Shown piece after piece: positions 1 to 11,806 of a stretch of DNA of 64,000 nt. The position numbers and the translations under genes were made by a program. Under the pieces are notes generated by a model that searched no databases, was not told the origin of the DNA, and saw only the letters and a program-made list of their open reading frames with translations. Where the stretch lies: positions 705,001 to 769,000 of the forward strand of contig NC_008209.1 in NCBI RefSeq assembly GCF_000014045.1, in the 5' to 3' direction. Within the stretch, counting starts at the first letter, position 1. Every line of letters starts with the position of its first letter. This DNA is from Roseobacter denitrificans OCh 114 (GTDB lineage Bacteria; Pseudomonadota; Alphaproteobacteria; Rhodobacterales; Rhodobacteraceae).

Positions 1-11
1 CGGGATATTAT

Positions 12-87
12 GGGGCCTTAGCTCAGCTGGGAGAGCGCCTGATTTGCATTCAGGAGGTCAGCGGTTCGATCCCGCTAGGCTCCACCA
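12..87 (+). tRNA. tRNA-Ala (UGC)
   Basis: A 76-nt cloverleaf with encoded CCA end. The anticodon stem CCTGA/TCAGG encloses loop TTTGCAT, so the anticodon is TGC (45-47), and the T-arm has GGTTCGATCC. It sits in the 16S-23S spacer of an rrn operon; the 16S gene and probably tRNA-Ile lie upstream outside the window. Confidence 0.97.
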
Positions 88-540
88 TAACACTCGATTA
101 GATCGCTAAGCACTTCAGAGTGTTTAGCCGTCCAATCGGACGTCTCCGTGACAATCCACCGGATTGAACGGAATTGACATCGTAAAGAGAGATACAGTTA
201 CTTTAAGAGTAATCTTGAAGTAACAAACAACACAGTTTGTTCTTGCCGAGTATGGCTAAGAACTCAGTTGGTTCCACTCCGGTGGAAGGTTTGTGACCCG
301 GTGCTTCCTCGCTGCGTTACGGATATCCCTGCTGAAACGAACGTGTTGTCCAAGTCAAGTACACTAACCCGAGTAACGATGCTTACCTCCTGCACGGATG
401 GTTTGCTATATACGTTACTCTTTGTCTGGTTCGAATGAACCAGGCGGGAAAAAGTATGCTTTTGGTTCAGAATAAAGGCCATCTTTTAGTTACCAGCTGA
501 GACGGCCGCGATAGACGACAGTCTTTCTTTTTCTGGATCA
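88..540. other. rrn internal transcribed spacer (tRNA-Ala to 23S)
   Basis: About 450 nt of non-coding spacer between tRNA-Ala and the 23S 5' end. No further tRNA and no convincing reading frame seen. It should contain processing stems and an antitermination boxA, but I could not assign these with confidence. Confidence 0.7.
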
Positions 541-3371
<2,831 letters not shown>

Positions 3372-3455
3372 ATCCAGTAGAAGTAAGACTTCTATTCGGT
3401 TCGAAAGCATACACATACATTGTTGTACGTGACTTGGACACAGAGGTTTTATATG

Positions 3456-3571
3456 GTTTGGTGGTTATAGCGAGAGCAAAGCACCTGGTCCCATCCCGAA
3501 CCCAGCCGTTAAGTGCCTTAGCGCCGATGGTACTGCGTCTTAAGACGTGGGAGAGTAGGTCACCGCCAAAC
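3456..3571 (+). rRNA. rrf: 5S ribosomal RNA
   Basis: Begins GTTTGGTGGTTATAGCG and ends CACCGCCAAAC, with the universal core CCCATCCCGAAC at about 3490. Its terminal helix is extended by flanking complementary arms (3441-3454 and 3573-3586, CAGAGGTTTTA with TAAAACCTCTG), an RNase III-type processing stem. No tRNA-fMet follows, unlike many alphaproteobacterial rrn operons. Confidence 0.95.
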
Positions 3572-3589
3572 CTAATAAAACCTCTGTTA

Positions 3590-5080
3590 TGTATCTCTCG
3601 ACGATGCAAGCAAATTCCCCCGAAAAATACATGATGTGCATAGGGCACGCTTTTGCACATATGTTCATGCAAATGGTCGAAGCGCGTGCGCCCATTGAAA
3701 AACGATACGTATGACCCGCCAACTTACTCGTGATCTTGGCAGTTTACTATGTCCAAGGAGGATACAGCCATAACGAACTTTCAAAGTTCAAGTGACCTGG
3801 CCAGTGACCCAGAGCATCTGACGAAATACCTGAAACATCATGCACCACGTAACGCTTTGAAATCTTTGATTTCAGGCAGCGTTACATAATTCAGATGTTT
3901 GCATGGCGCTTTAAGATTCCCAAACGCCTTCCACGCTTTCGGTGATTTCATCCCTATTGGTAAAGACGGTAACACAGCTCCCTGATCCGGCCCCTTCAGA
4001 TGTAGAATCCGATCGCATTTTTTTCTGTTAATTTGGTTGCGGTCATCCTCGTTACATGGCGTTGGGGTGGAAATTGCAGAAAAGACCCGCATTGCGTCAG
4101 AAAGCCAAGCACTGAAAGAGATGCAGCGCTTTCAGGAAAGCGGACCACCGAACGAACCTCTTTCCGCTGATACCGCACCTCAACCAGCCCTTCATGACCT
4201 GAATAGGCACGAACCTGGCGTGGTCTTCAGGACACTGACCACCTCCTCGCATCATCTGGCGGCTTGGACACCCACTCACCTCTATTTGGCATTGCCCGCG
4301 CTGGAGAAGGGCTGGGCCGGTGACTGCCAAACAAGGAACTTCCACACACCGCTCGGGGCAGCGCAGCTTTTGGCAAGTCTTCGAGAGCAAGGTCCACTCG
4401 TCACTCAGCCATATCCATCTCCGGACTTTTGGATCGAGAACCGTAAAGGCGGAGCCGCATAGGTGGAGGCTGTAACCGCCAACCCAACCGTTCCTTACGC
4501 TCATGTCAATGCACGCCCGAGCGTCCAGCCCGAAAAGCACAAAGAGACGACAGTTTTTCATCCGTGAGATCAAGGTTGCGTCGAACAGCACTTCGGTTAA
4601 CGCATATGATCCCGTATCGGCCGAGCACAAAGGTTGCGCATACCGCTTAAGACTCCGACTGTTTTCGCTCCATGTTCGCCAACAATTCCGCGTTGATCAA
4701 TTGCGAAAAAATACTGCCCCGAACATGTATTTTAGGAGCTGTAGTCCGTGAGCTTTCAGCCAATCGACGAAGTCGTGCAGTTAACTAAAAACAAATCTTA
4801 CCGTATTTGTTTAAAGTTTTTCGAAATATGAAGAGAAAGTAATGAACGTGTTTTGAAGCAAGGATGGCAGCGACGTCAAATCATGTTGCGCGGACTGTAC
4901 CTCAGATGTCGAGAGACGCTCGAAGGCATGTGGCGCGCTGGCGCACCGGTGTTTTGAAAATCAGTTCACCGTTTCGAAAAGAAGCAGCCTGAATTGCGGG
5001 AAAAAGGTTCATAAGCTCGACCGATATCGGGCGCGCAAAAAGCGACACTTAAGCGGAACTAACCAGCGATTACAAGGTTA
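3590..5080. other. gene-poor region after rrn
   Basis: About 1.5 kb in which I see no supportable gene. Open frames exist on both strands at 4037-4630 but they overlap antisense, resemble no family I know and lack convincing ribosome sites. An AT-rich stretch contains an inverted repeat AAACAAAT (4789-4796) / ATTTGTTT (4805-4812). This may be decayed sequence or the regulatory region of the downstream gene. Confidence 0.5.
3849..3885. repeat. long imperfect hairpin downstream of rrn
   Basis: Arms GTAACGCT (3849-3856) and AGCGTTAC (3878-3885) enclose a second perfect stem GAAATC/GATTTC with a TTT loop. No T-run follows, so this is not a textbook intrinsic terminator. It may be a terminator variant, a REP-like element or an end of a lost mobile element. 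Confidence 0.5.
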
Positions 5081-5887
5081 ATGGCCAATCAGAGAAGAGA
5101 GAGAGTCAGTCTGATGCAGATGTTACCGAGTAAACTATTTGAACTGATAACGAACCTACGTGGAATCTTCAGCGATCTGGAACAGATGGGAATCCGTGTG
5201 GAAATTGGGGATGATTTCGCCAAATTCCGCAGTCTGAGGAGCCAACTGTCAAATCGCGGCCCGATTTATCCCATGTTCGATGTCGCCAGTTCGTATATCG
5301 ACCAAGGCAATGGCTTCTGGGTCTGCGGTTTCAACCCGGATGGGGAGTTGATCCATACACAGGCCGTGCGCCTTCTCGATCTTGAAGGTATTTCACTCGA
5401 TCAGCACCTGAAAACACACCGCCACAAGTATATCACACCCGGCTCCACGCCTGACCCGGATTGCACGTTCTATTCAGGTCCGGAAGCACTGCAGACGATC
5501 ACTGGAAAAGTCTGTTATCATGGCGAATTCTGGCTTCGTGCCAGCGGCCTCGGCGGTCCGCGAAGCCAAGGTGCGACGTCCATGCTGTCGCGCATTTTGC
5601 TTGAGATCATGGTTGGCGCATGGAACCCGGCATTTGTCTTTGCGCTTGTTCCCCAAAGATTGGCCGCGAAAGGGGCCCATTTGCGCTACGGGTACAATCA
5701 TTGTGACCACGGAAGTTGGTTGGACGCGGATCAACAGGTGACCGAGGAAGACCATTTAATCTGGATGGGTGCCAATGATCTGACCAATCTGATCGCGCGC
5801 GCACCGCAACGTATCCAATCGGCAAACAATGTTTCGATTGCCCAATTCACGAGGCCTTGCGGCATGCCAAAAACGTTGGTGTCCTGA
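5081..5887 (+). CDS. conserved-looking protein of unknown function, possibly GNAT-like
   Basis: 268 codons with coherent coding character; not confidently recognised. The middle (residues about 90-110) has strands like a GNAT beta-hairpin (GELIHTQAVRLLDL), and residues about 150-200 have a Gly-rich turn followed by a helix, FVFALVPQ and a small HxxxGYNH segment. That layout is reminiscent of an acetyl-CoA-binding fold, but the motif match is weak and no function should be inferred. The start could also be the internal ATG at residue 12 (MQMLPSK). It stands alone, with gene-poor flanks on both sides. No signal peptide or membrane helix seen. Confidence 0.6.
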   Translation: MANQRRERVSLMQMLPSKLFELITNLRGIFSDLEQMGIRVEIGDDFAKFRSLRSQLSNRGPIYPMFDVASSYIDQGNGFWVCGFNPDGELIHTQAVRLLDLEGISLDQHLKTHRHKYITPGSTPDPDCTFYSGPEALQTITGKVCYHGEFWLRASGLGGPRSQGATSMLSRILLEIMVGAWNPAFVFALVPQRLAAKGAHLRYGYNHCDHGSWLDADQQVTEEDHLIWMGANDLTNLIARAPQRIQSANNVSIAQFTRPCGMPKTLVS

Positions 5888-6418
5888 AACAGGAAGCGAT
5901 CTTTCGACCTGACTGCATCTCATATCAGACAGCCGCCTGTCCCAAAGTCCCTGATGGCGAAAATTCATCCCTGGTTTCCAAGGAAGTGGCAATTCGCGGT
6001 GCGGACTTGCCTCGCCATGTACATAGAGGATCATTTGACGCGGTATGGTGATAAATCTGATCCTGCGGTTTGAGAGCCTTGCGGGCCAATTGTGCACGCT
6101 CGATTGCAATGTATCGACAGGCAATACGCTTCAGTGCGCGTGACCCCTTCGGCACCTTCAAATTGCATTGGCTCGCATCAGAAGCGCTCCACGATTTGGG
6201 TCTGGTCCGAGGTCGGATACGTTCAATCACCCGGCGGTGTTGGGGAAAGACAGGGCGCAAGCCGGAGTGTTAGATTTATATTCCGAGCCCTGAAAGCCAA
6301 ATCTCCACCAACCTGACATCTTGTAACTTGCTATTGTGAGCCACGTCGGGTTGAGCGGCCATTCGCTGTGCGCTCTGCCCTGCAGCCAAACCCACCTCGA
6401 AATTCAGGACCCACATCG
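5888..6418. other. non-coding or decayed sequence
   Basis: About 530 bp without a supportable gene. A minus-strand open frame at 5925-6260 is rich in basic residues but matches nothing I recognise. It could be eroded mobile DNA. Confidence 0.45.
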
Positions 6419-6817
6419 CTACACCGAACCCGGAAGCAGCGACACTACCACACCTGCCATTACGATATGTGCAAGCGTCAGCAGTACAGACAGCCCATGA
6501 AGCCACTTGAACGATGACTTTGCGCCGGTATCGGTCGCACGGTTGATCGCGGGCATCAGGATCTGGCGCGCGGGCACAGTCGTGAGCGCAATCCCACCCA
6601 GAACCAACGCCAAAGGCAGGCTGACAAAATACGTCAGAACGGCGGCGGACGTGGCCCCTGCAATTACAAAGAGGTAAAAATGCGGAAAGGCCTTGCGCAG
6701 CGTTGGGCCTGCCACTTCTGCGGGTAAGGCCGAGAAGAGAAAAGCCGCAAAGCCAAAGGAATAGAGTATCATGCCCCCGAAGAGCAGCGCCGTCATCAAA
6801 AGTGCCGCAGTCATCAT
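6419..6817 (-). CDS. DUF4149 membrane protein
   Basis: 132 residues, very hydrophobic, with about four membrane helices (residues about 5-30, 45-70, 70-90, 108-130). The layout with FxxLP after helix 1 and PxINxAxD in the third loop fits the DUF4149/TMEM205-like family. Function of the family is unknown. The first ATG pair (MM) overlaps the true stop of ubiG in an ATGA arrangement, so translation is probably coupled. It is the last gene of the short minus-strand run methyltransferase-ubiG-DUF4149. Confidence 0.75.
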   Translation of the reverse strand: MMTAALLMTALLFGGMILYSFGFAAFLFSALPAEVAGPTLRKAFPHFYLFVIAGATSAAVLTYFVSLPLALVLGGIALTTVPARQILMPAINRATDTGAKSSFKWLHGLSVLLTLAHIVMAGVVVSLLPGSV

Positions 6818-7523
6818 CTATGTGCCCCCCCGTTCTGTGCCGTTCCCATGTAAATGATTGTCGTCAGCGGCAAACGTCCGAACCGCAGATCCCCCCGCAG
6901 GCTCACCCCGCGCGGACCAAGGCCTGTCATCGCCCTGGCACAAAACCCGCCCTGCCTAGCGCCGCGTGCAACTCGCCCGGTTTGATGAACATATCCGGAT
7001 CGTGGGTGCCCTTTGGCAACAGCCGCAGAATGTCCTCGGCCATTGTGATGGTGGCAAACCGTGCCAGCGGGTTGCGATTGATTGTGTCGAAAAAAAACAT
7101 ACCACCCGGCACCAGTGTCCGGGCGACCTCGCTGAGTACCAGATCAAGGTCTTCCACGTGCTCCAGAACGTCAACGCAAACCACTGCGTCAAAGCTATCG
7201 TCGGCGTAGGGCAATGTCTCACCTTTGCCGACATCATAGCGTATGTCGTGACCGTCAAGTTCAGCGTGCTCGCGCGCGGCATCAATGGCCTGTGCTGCCG
7301 GGTCGATCCCGGTCACGATTGCGCCGCGCTCGCACAGGGCCTCGGCCATGAACCCGCCGGCACATCCCAGATCCAGAACGCGCTTGTCGCGCCAGTCAAT
7401 CTTGCGGTCAAAAAATGCCAGCCGACCGGGCACCATTGCCTTGAGGGTGCGTACCCAGCGGATGTCGTCCGACCACCACTGCGCCGCGACGTCGTCATAA
7501 ATCGTCAGATCATTGCGGGTCAT
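6814..7523 (-). pseudogene. ubiG: ubiG, ubiquinone biosynthesis O-methyltransferase, with a C-terminal frameshift
   Basis: UbiG uses S-adenosylmethionine to methylate both hydroxyls added to the quinone ring in ubiquinone synthesis. The chosen start gives MTRNDLTIYDD. The SAM motif DLGCAGG and the family signature PKGTHD...FIKP are present. The first frame terminates at TGA 6927-6929 just after GFVPGR. The next frame continues without a break with TGLGPRGVSLRGD...FGRLP and ends at TGA 6814-6816, which is exactly the usual UbiG tail. One missing base (or two extra) near 6925-6930 therefore splits the gene. A ubiG lesion is unexpected because the quinone is essential for respiration; a sequencing error or a second copy are alternatives. 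A longer in-frame start at 7544 is possible but would overlap more of the upstream gene. Confidence 0.82.
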
Positions 7524-8355
7524 GGCGGGCAATCCTCGGTAAGACATATGGGGTGTTGTCACGGTAATGTACAAATCGCGCCCCGTAGCGCGCGGCAAAG
7601 CGGCGCTCCTTCAAGAGCGGTGCCAGCAGACAATAAGCCGTGAGGCAGGCTGCCAGGAGCAGTTGATCGGGCGTCCAGACCGGCACCGTCCAGAGCGTCA
7701 GGGTGAATGCGACGTAGATCGGTTGGCGGATCACCCGGAACAGTCCGCGCGTCGGCATGTCGGGAAAGCGCAGCTTGATTTTTCCCAGCAAGGTCATCCA
7801 TCCCAGCGCGCCCGATTGAACTTCGGCTCCGGCGTCAAAGCTGGCCTTGAGCAACAGCAGCCACGACGCCCCATAGGCGGCGCAACTCACGCCAAAGATC
7901 CAGCCTTCAGCACGCCACCAGACAACCCCCGATGGTGTCCAGAGGGTGAACAGCATCAGCAGCTGAGCAGACGCGATCAGCGCGTAGGTCGAGGTCGCGA
8001 GTGTCACGCCGTGGGCCCCGGGGATCATACGCGACAAAACCCGCATACCGCGCTTTGTAAGCAGCAGAGAATGCAGCAGCGGAAACTGCAGGATCAGGGC
8101 CATATTTGCGATCCAGCTCCACGGGTGTGGTACTTGCCCAAGGCTCGTGCTCAGGCCAAAGAACATCGAAACGATCATCGCCAGTACCGCCGCCGCAAAA
8201 CTCAGATGTGTGGCGAGCCCCATGGCCAGCGCCGTCGCAATACGTGCGCGCCCCGGGGGTGGGCTGAACGCTGCGCGCAGCAGTCGCTCAAGGCCTTCTG
8301 CGCGCGGGTCGTGCCGCCATGCTTCGAGATGGGTTTCAAGCTTACGTTTTCTCAT
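7510..8355 (-). CDS. isoprenylcysteine carboxyl methyltransferase-like membrane protein (NnrU/MddA-like)
   Basis: 281 residues with about six membrane helices. The C-terminal part carries the ICMT-type signature: GLFRVIRQPIYVAFTL followed by a helix and LLKERRFAARYG..FVHYRDN.PYVLP, where the RxPxY and ER...Y segments bind SAM in this superfamily. The overall plan (LLHSLLLTKRGMRVL, then ...GVVWW) resembles the NnrU/methanethiol S-methyltransferase group. The exact substrate cannot be read from the sequence. It overlaps the ubiG start by 14 bp and is probably co-transcribed with it. Confidence 0.72.
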   Translation of the reverse strand: MRKRKLETHLEAWRHDPRAEGLERLLRAAFSPPPGRARIATALAMGLATHLSFAAAVLAMIVSMFFGLSTSLGQVPHPWSWIANMALILQFPLLHSLLLTKRGMRVLSRMIPGAHGVTLATSTYALIASAQLLMLFTLWTPSGVVWWRAEGWIFGVSCAAYGASWLLLLKASFDAGAEVQSGALGWMTLLGKIKLRFPDMPTRGLFRVIRQPIYVAFTLTLWTVPVWTPDQLLLAACLTAYCLLAPLLKERRFAARYGARFVHYRDNTPYVLPRIARHDPQ

Positions 8356-8414
8356 AATTGTTCAAGCTAAGTCCCTGCGCGTCAGGATCAATCGCTGCGG
8401 CGCATCTGTCACGC

Positions 8415-8665
8415 TACCCTCGCGCGAACCAAGCCATCCATTGTCTAGCGGCGCGCCTTCATCATTCGGAAGGCGCCGCATGGCACCCATCGCGGGGCAT
8501 GGCGACAGCGGGATGGGCAAGGCCATCATCATGCAACGCTTCCGTGATCAGCATCCGCCACATCTTGATCGCCGGTCCGGGGTTCTGGAGGCGTCGGTCT
8601 TGGCCACGGAAATGGTAAGCCGCCCCGGAGAACGGCGGTTTTATGGTGAATTGTTTTGTCTCTTT
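8415..8665 (+). pseudogene. tniB-like transposition ATPase remnant
   Basis: TniB is the AAA+ helper of Tn5053/Tn402-type transposons. One frame gives YPRANQAI (typical TniB start of domain). After a frameshift near 8465 a second frame gives RRMAPIAGHGDSGMGKA followed by IIMQRFRDQHPP and, further on, PGERRFYGELF, matching the P-loop helix and the next helix of TniB. The Walker A threonine is replaced by Ala (GDSGMGKA). Nothing resembling the rest of the ATPase follows. It is a short relic between an intact methyltransferase gene and the TRAP locus. Confidence 0.55.
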
Positions 8666-8849
8666 GGCACGTCCCGGGCATCGCGATCGAAAGCGGGACC
8701 GAACAGATCACCGACAGCTTGGCTGAGGTCCGGATGCCTGTATTTGGCACCGACATTGGTTTGCTGCCAATCCCGTGGAGTGAATTGCAAGGATGGCGGA
8801 TCACTTGCCCGCACTGTGCGGAACCCCGCACGAGCGTGTTGCACCGTTT

Positions 8850-10145
8850 TCAGGCTGGGTATCCAAAGAGGCGCGGCAACCACAGGACGACGCCGGGGGC
8901 CAGTGCCAACCACAAAAGAGCGGCCAGTAGCACCAGCAGGAAAGGCCAGACGGCACCGATGATCTCTGACAGAGGGATTTGTGTTACTGCGTTGATCACG
9001 AAGAGTAATATTCCGTAGGGTGGGGTTATCATGCCGATCATGCAGTTGATGACGGCCACCACGCCGAAGTGTACCAGATCGATGCCCAGCTCTCGGCAGG
9101 TGGGCAAGAACAGCGGGATGATGACCAGAATGATCGTGGTCGCATCCAGCACGCAGCCCAGGAGCAACAAGAGCAACATCACCCCGAGCATGAAGGCTTG
9201 TGGTGAAATGTTCAGCCCCGTGAGGTGCGCAGCAAGAAGGCTTGGAATGTTCTCTGACGCGACCACGTAATTGAGAATCAACGCGCCGCCGATGACGAGG
9301 CCCACCGCCGCTGAGGACCGTGCGCTTTCCACCAGAATACGGAACAAGGCGGACGGGCTGAGCGCGCGGTAAAACAGTGCCGACAAGACCAAAGCATAAA
9401 ACGCGGCCACTGCGGCGGCCTCTGTGGGCGTCGTTACACCTCCGTAGATGCCGTAAAGCAGGATCGCGGGCATCAACAACGCCGGAAAGGCGTTGATGGT
9501 CCGGCCAGGTAGTTCGGATAAAGGCACCGGTGTTTCCAGTGCAAGCCCCCGTCGATGTGCCAACCAGGTGTTCATACCCATCAGCACCAACCCCATCAGA
9601 ACACCCGGCAGAATCCCCCCAAGAAAGAGGTAGCCGATGGATGTATTCGAGACCAATGCGTAAAGCACCATCGGGATACTGGGTGGTATGACTGGCCCGA
9701 TGGTCGCTGAGGCGGCCGTGATCGCGGCGGCATACCCCCGCGGGTACTGGCCTGACTTGGTCATCATTTGAATGATAATCTTGCCGATTCCGGCTGCATC
9801 CGCCACGGCAGAGCCGGACATCCCCGAAAAAATCAGGGACGCCACAACGTTCACATGACCCAAGCCGCCGCGAAACCGACCCACGACTGCCACGCAGAAG
9901 CCAAGCAGGCGGTCCGAAATCGTGCCCGCGTTCATGATATTGGCCGCCACGATGAAAAGCGGTACCGCCAGCAAAATGAAGCTGTTGTAAAGCCCGTCCA
10001 TCAGCACTTTGCCGGAAATGCCGATGCCCTGTCCCGCCACGGCCAGATAGGCAAAGGACGAGATAAGGATGGCATAGGCGATGGGTGCGCCGATCCCGGC
10101 CAGCCCGAATAGAACGATCAGGCAGATTGCGAACTCCAGGCTCAT
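8850..10145 (-). CDS. dctM: TRAP transporter large permease (DctM type)
   Basis: The 12-TM membrane subunit of a tripartite ATP-independent periplasmic transporter, which imports an organic anion with sodium. 431 residues is the normal length. Family signatures are visible: AVPLFIVAANIM (residues about 60-72), FSGMSGSAVADAAGIG (about 105-120), ATIGPVIPPSIPMVLYA (about 147-163), GGVTTPTEAAAVA (about 235-247) and the C-terminal MITPPYGILLFV. The ATG overlaps the dctQ stop (ATGA), so the two are translationally coupled. The substrate is unknown; the neighbouring DHDPS-family aldolase and PfkB kinase suggest a keto- or sugar-acid. Confidence 0.93.
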   Translation of the reverse strand: MSLEFAICLIVLFGLAGIGAPIAYAILISSFAYLAVAGQGIGISGKVLMDGLYNSFILLAVPLFIVAANIMNAGTISDRLLGFCVAVVGRFRGGLGHVNVVASLIFSGMSGSAVADAAGIGKIIIQMMTKSGQYPRGYAAAITAASATIGPVIPPSIPMVLYALVSNTSIGYLFLGGILPGVLMGLVLMGMNTWLAHRRGLALETPVPLSELPGRTINAFPALLMPAILLYGIYGGVTTPTEAAAVAAFYALVLSALFYRALSPSALFRILVESARSSAAVGLVIGGALILNYVVASENIPSLLAAHLTGLNISPQAFMLGVMLLLLLLGCVLDATTIILVIIPLFLPTCRELGIDLVHFGVVAVINCMIGMITPPYGILLFVINAVTQIPLSEIIGAVWPFLLVLLAALLWLALAPGVVLWLPRLFGYPA

Positions 10146-10690
10146 TCGGGATGCCTTGGTTCATCGACGCCATAGCGCACGGCGCGGTAGACGACGTATC
10201 CATAGCGCGCTCCAACCGCGACAAGAAAGACGATATAGATTGAATAGATGTCGCGCATGCGCACCCAATCCCCTAGCAAATTCGAGAGCGTCGCTGTTTT
10301 CTTGAGCCGGAGAATGTGGAACTTCTCCATCGTGGGTCCGATGGAAGCCAGCAAACCGATGCAAATGGCCAGTCCTGCGACTATGGTGAACCCGCGCCGC
10401 ACGGGTGGTGGGGCGTTCAGGTAAAGGATGTCAAAGGTTACATGGTCGCGGTTTTGTACCACAAAAGCATTACCCCAGAAGATCAGCCATACCCAGAGCA
10501 AAAGGCAGAATTCCAGTGTCCAGCCATAAAGCGAAGGGTCCAGCAGTGGAAAGGTCGCAGCGATCCCCTCCACCCGTGCAGAATAGCGAACGGCGATCTG
10601 AAGTATGAACGTCAGGAACATCAGCGCCATCATGGCTGCTGCAACCGCATTGGCAAAGCTGCGCAAAAAAGGAAGGGGCGTCATGGGCAA
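10142..10690 (-). CDS. dctQ: TRAP transporter small permease (DctQ type)
   Basis: 182 residues with four predicted membrane helices, the usual DctQ plan. Segments FILQIAVRY and LLLWVWLIFWGNAF are typical of the first two helices, and a HVTFD motif follows. It docks DctM and the periplasmic binding protein. It lies between dctP and dctM, separated from dctP by a hairpin (10705-10733) and overlapping dctM by 4 bp. The start chosen is the first Met of the frame (MPMTPL); MTPL three codons in is also possible. Confidence 0.88.
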   Translation of the reverse strand: MPMTPLPFLRSFANAVAAAMMALMFLTFILQIAVRYSARVEGIAATFPLLDPSLYGWTLEFCLLLWVWLIFWGNAFVVQNRDHVTFDILYLNAPPPVRRGFTIVAGLAICIGLLASIGPTMEKFHILRLKKTATLSNLLGDWVRMRDIYSIYIVFLVAVGARYGYVVYRAVRYGVDEPRHPE

Positions 10691-10704
10691 GGTCCGCAGG
10701 GAAA

Positions 10705-10733
10705 GGGGAAAGGCAGCCGCACTGCCTCTCCCC
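10705..10733 (-). terminator. intercistronic hairpin between dctP and dctQ
   Basis: Stem GGGGAAAGGCAG (10705-10716) with CTGCCTCTCCCC (10722-10733), one mismatch, 5-nt loop. No T-run follows. In TRAP operons such a structure can stabilise or partially terminate the dctP message so the binding protein is made in excess; that role is inferred. Confidence 0.6.
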
Positions 10734-10744
10734 GCTGTTTCAAA

Positions 10745-11740
10745 TCAGTTGCCCAAGGCGTTGATTTTATCCAACACGCCTTCGGGCCAGGATGCTGCAA
10801 ACTCGGAGCCTACATATTGCTCCTGCACATGGGTGCGGAAGGCGTCGAGATCGGGGGCATAAATTTCCATGCCCTGTTCCTCAAGGAAGGACACAAGCTC
10901 CTGTTCCTTGGCCAACTGCTTTTCCCGCCCGCTTTGCGCGGCAGCATCAGCAGCGGTCTGCACGATTTCTTGCTGCTCGGGCGACAAACCGTCCCAAACA
11001 GCCTTGGAAAATGCGATGTAGTTGAGGTCAACCAGATGCCCGGTCAACGCCACCTGATTTGTCACTTCGTAGAACTTGGCATCGACGACCGTGGGCAGTG
11101 GATTATCCTGACCGTCAACACTGCCGGTTTGCAGTGCGGTATAGATTTCAGTGAAGGCCATTGGCGTAGGGTTAGCCCCAAGCGCCTTGCCGAGGAACTG
11201 CCAGGCATCGGTGCCGGGCATGCGCAGGTTCACGCCAGCCAGATCGGCCGGTGTGGTGACCGTCAGTTCTTCTTTGGTCTGGCGCAGGTTCACATGGCGC
11301 TGGCCCAGATACATTACGGAAAGCAGCTTTATGCCCAGTTCATCCTCGACGGTTTTCTTGAACGGATCCATCAGTGGATCGTTGAACACTGCTACCTGAT
11401 GTTCTGCGCTTTGGTGCACGTAACCGGTGGCAAAGATCGAGAATTCGGGGAAGAACTGCGCCAGTTCCTGCGCCGATGCGATCGACATCTCGAGATCCCC
11501 TGATGCGATTGCCTCAAGCTCTGAATTCTGGGCAATCAGCGATGCGTTATAATGGGGCTGGTAGGTCGCAAAGCCGGCCACGGCAGGCGCGAAAACCTCT
11601 GCCAATGCAACGCTGCGCTGGTCAGTCTCGGATGCCGGCGTGGACATGCGTAGAGTGATCTTATCCTGCGCAAAGGCAGGTGTGGCCAGTGCCGCTACGC
11701 TTAGCGCCATCAAGGTGCGGCGGGTCAATTTCAGGGTCAT
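10745..11740 (-). CDS. dctP: TRAP transporter substrate-binding protein (DctP type)
   Basis: 331 residues. An N-terminal signal peptide (MTLKLTRRTLMALSVAALATPAFA, cleavage after AFA near residue 24, given here only as position) is followed by DctP-family sequence: ITLRMSTP at the mature N-terminus, LAGVNLRMPG near residue 165 where the conserved Arg salt-bridges the substrate carboxylate, and VDGQDNPLPTV near residue 206. It delivers substrate to DctQM in the periplasm. A strong GGAGGA ribosome site precedes the ATG. As first TRAP gene it directly follows the gntR gene on the same strand. Confidence 0.92.
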   Translation of the reverse strand: MTLKLTRRTLMALSVAALATPAFAQDKITLRMSTPASETDQRSVALAEVFAPAVAGFATYQPHYNASLIAQNSELEAIASGDLEMSIASAQELAQFFPEFSIFATGYVHQSAEHQVAVFNDPLMDPFKKTVEDELGIKLLSVMYLGQRHVNLRQTKEELTVTTPADLAGVNLRMPGTDAWQFLGKALGANPTPMAFTEIYTALQTGSVDGQDNPLPTVVDAKFYEVTNQVALTGHLVDLNYIAFSKAVWDGLSPEQQEIVQTAADAAAQSGREKQLAKEQELVSFLEEQGMEIYAPDLDAFRTHVQEQYVGSEFAASWPEGVLDKINALGN

Positions 11741-11806
11741 GTAGTTTCCTCCTCTGGTGTGCGGTGGTTTCCGCGTACTCCGCAGGTTAGCCCTGCGAGA
11801 ATTCGG

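Noticed and set aside
3590..3840. Possible tRNA-fMet after 5S
   Set aside because: Searched for the CGCGGGGTGGAGCAG-type start and CCA end; none present.
4037..4630. Overlapping open frames on both strands (141 and 177 codons)
   Set aside because: No family resemblance, antisense overlap and no ribosome sites; only one could be real and I have no evidence for either.
5925..6260. Minus-strand frame with Arg/Lys-rich product
   Set aside because: Not recognisable as a transposase or other family; probably chance or too eroded to call.
8666..8849. Possible tniQ continuation of the tniB relic
   Set aside because: A GWRITCPHC-like segment is suggestive of a zinc finger but too short and frame-inconsistent to assign.
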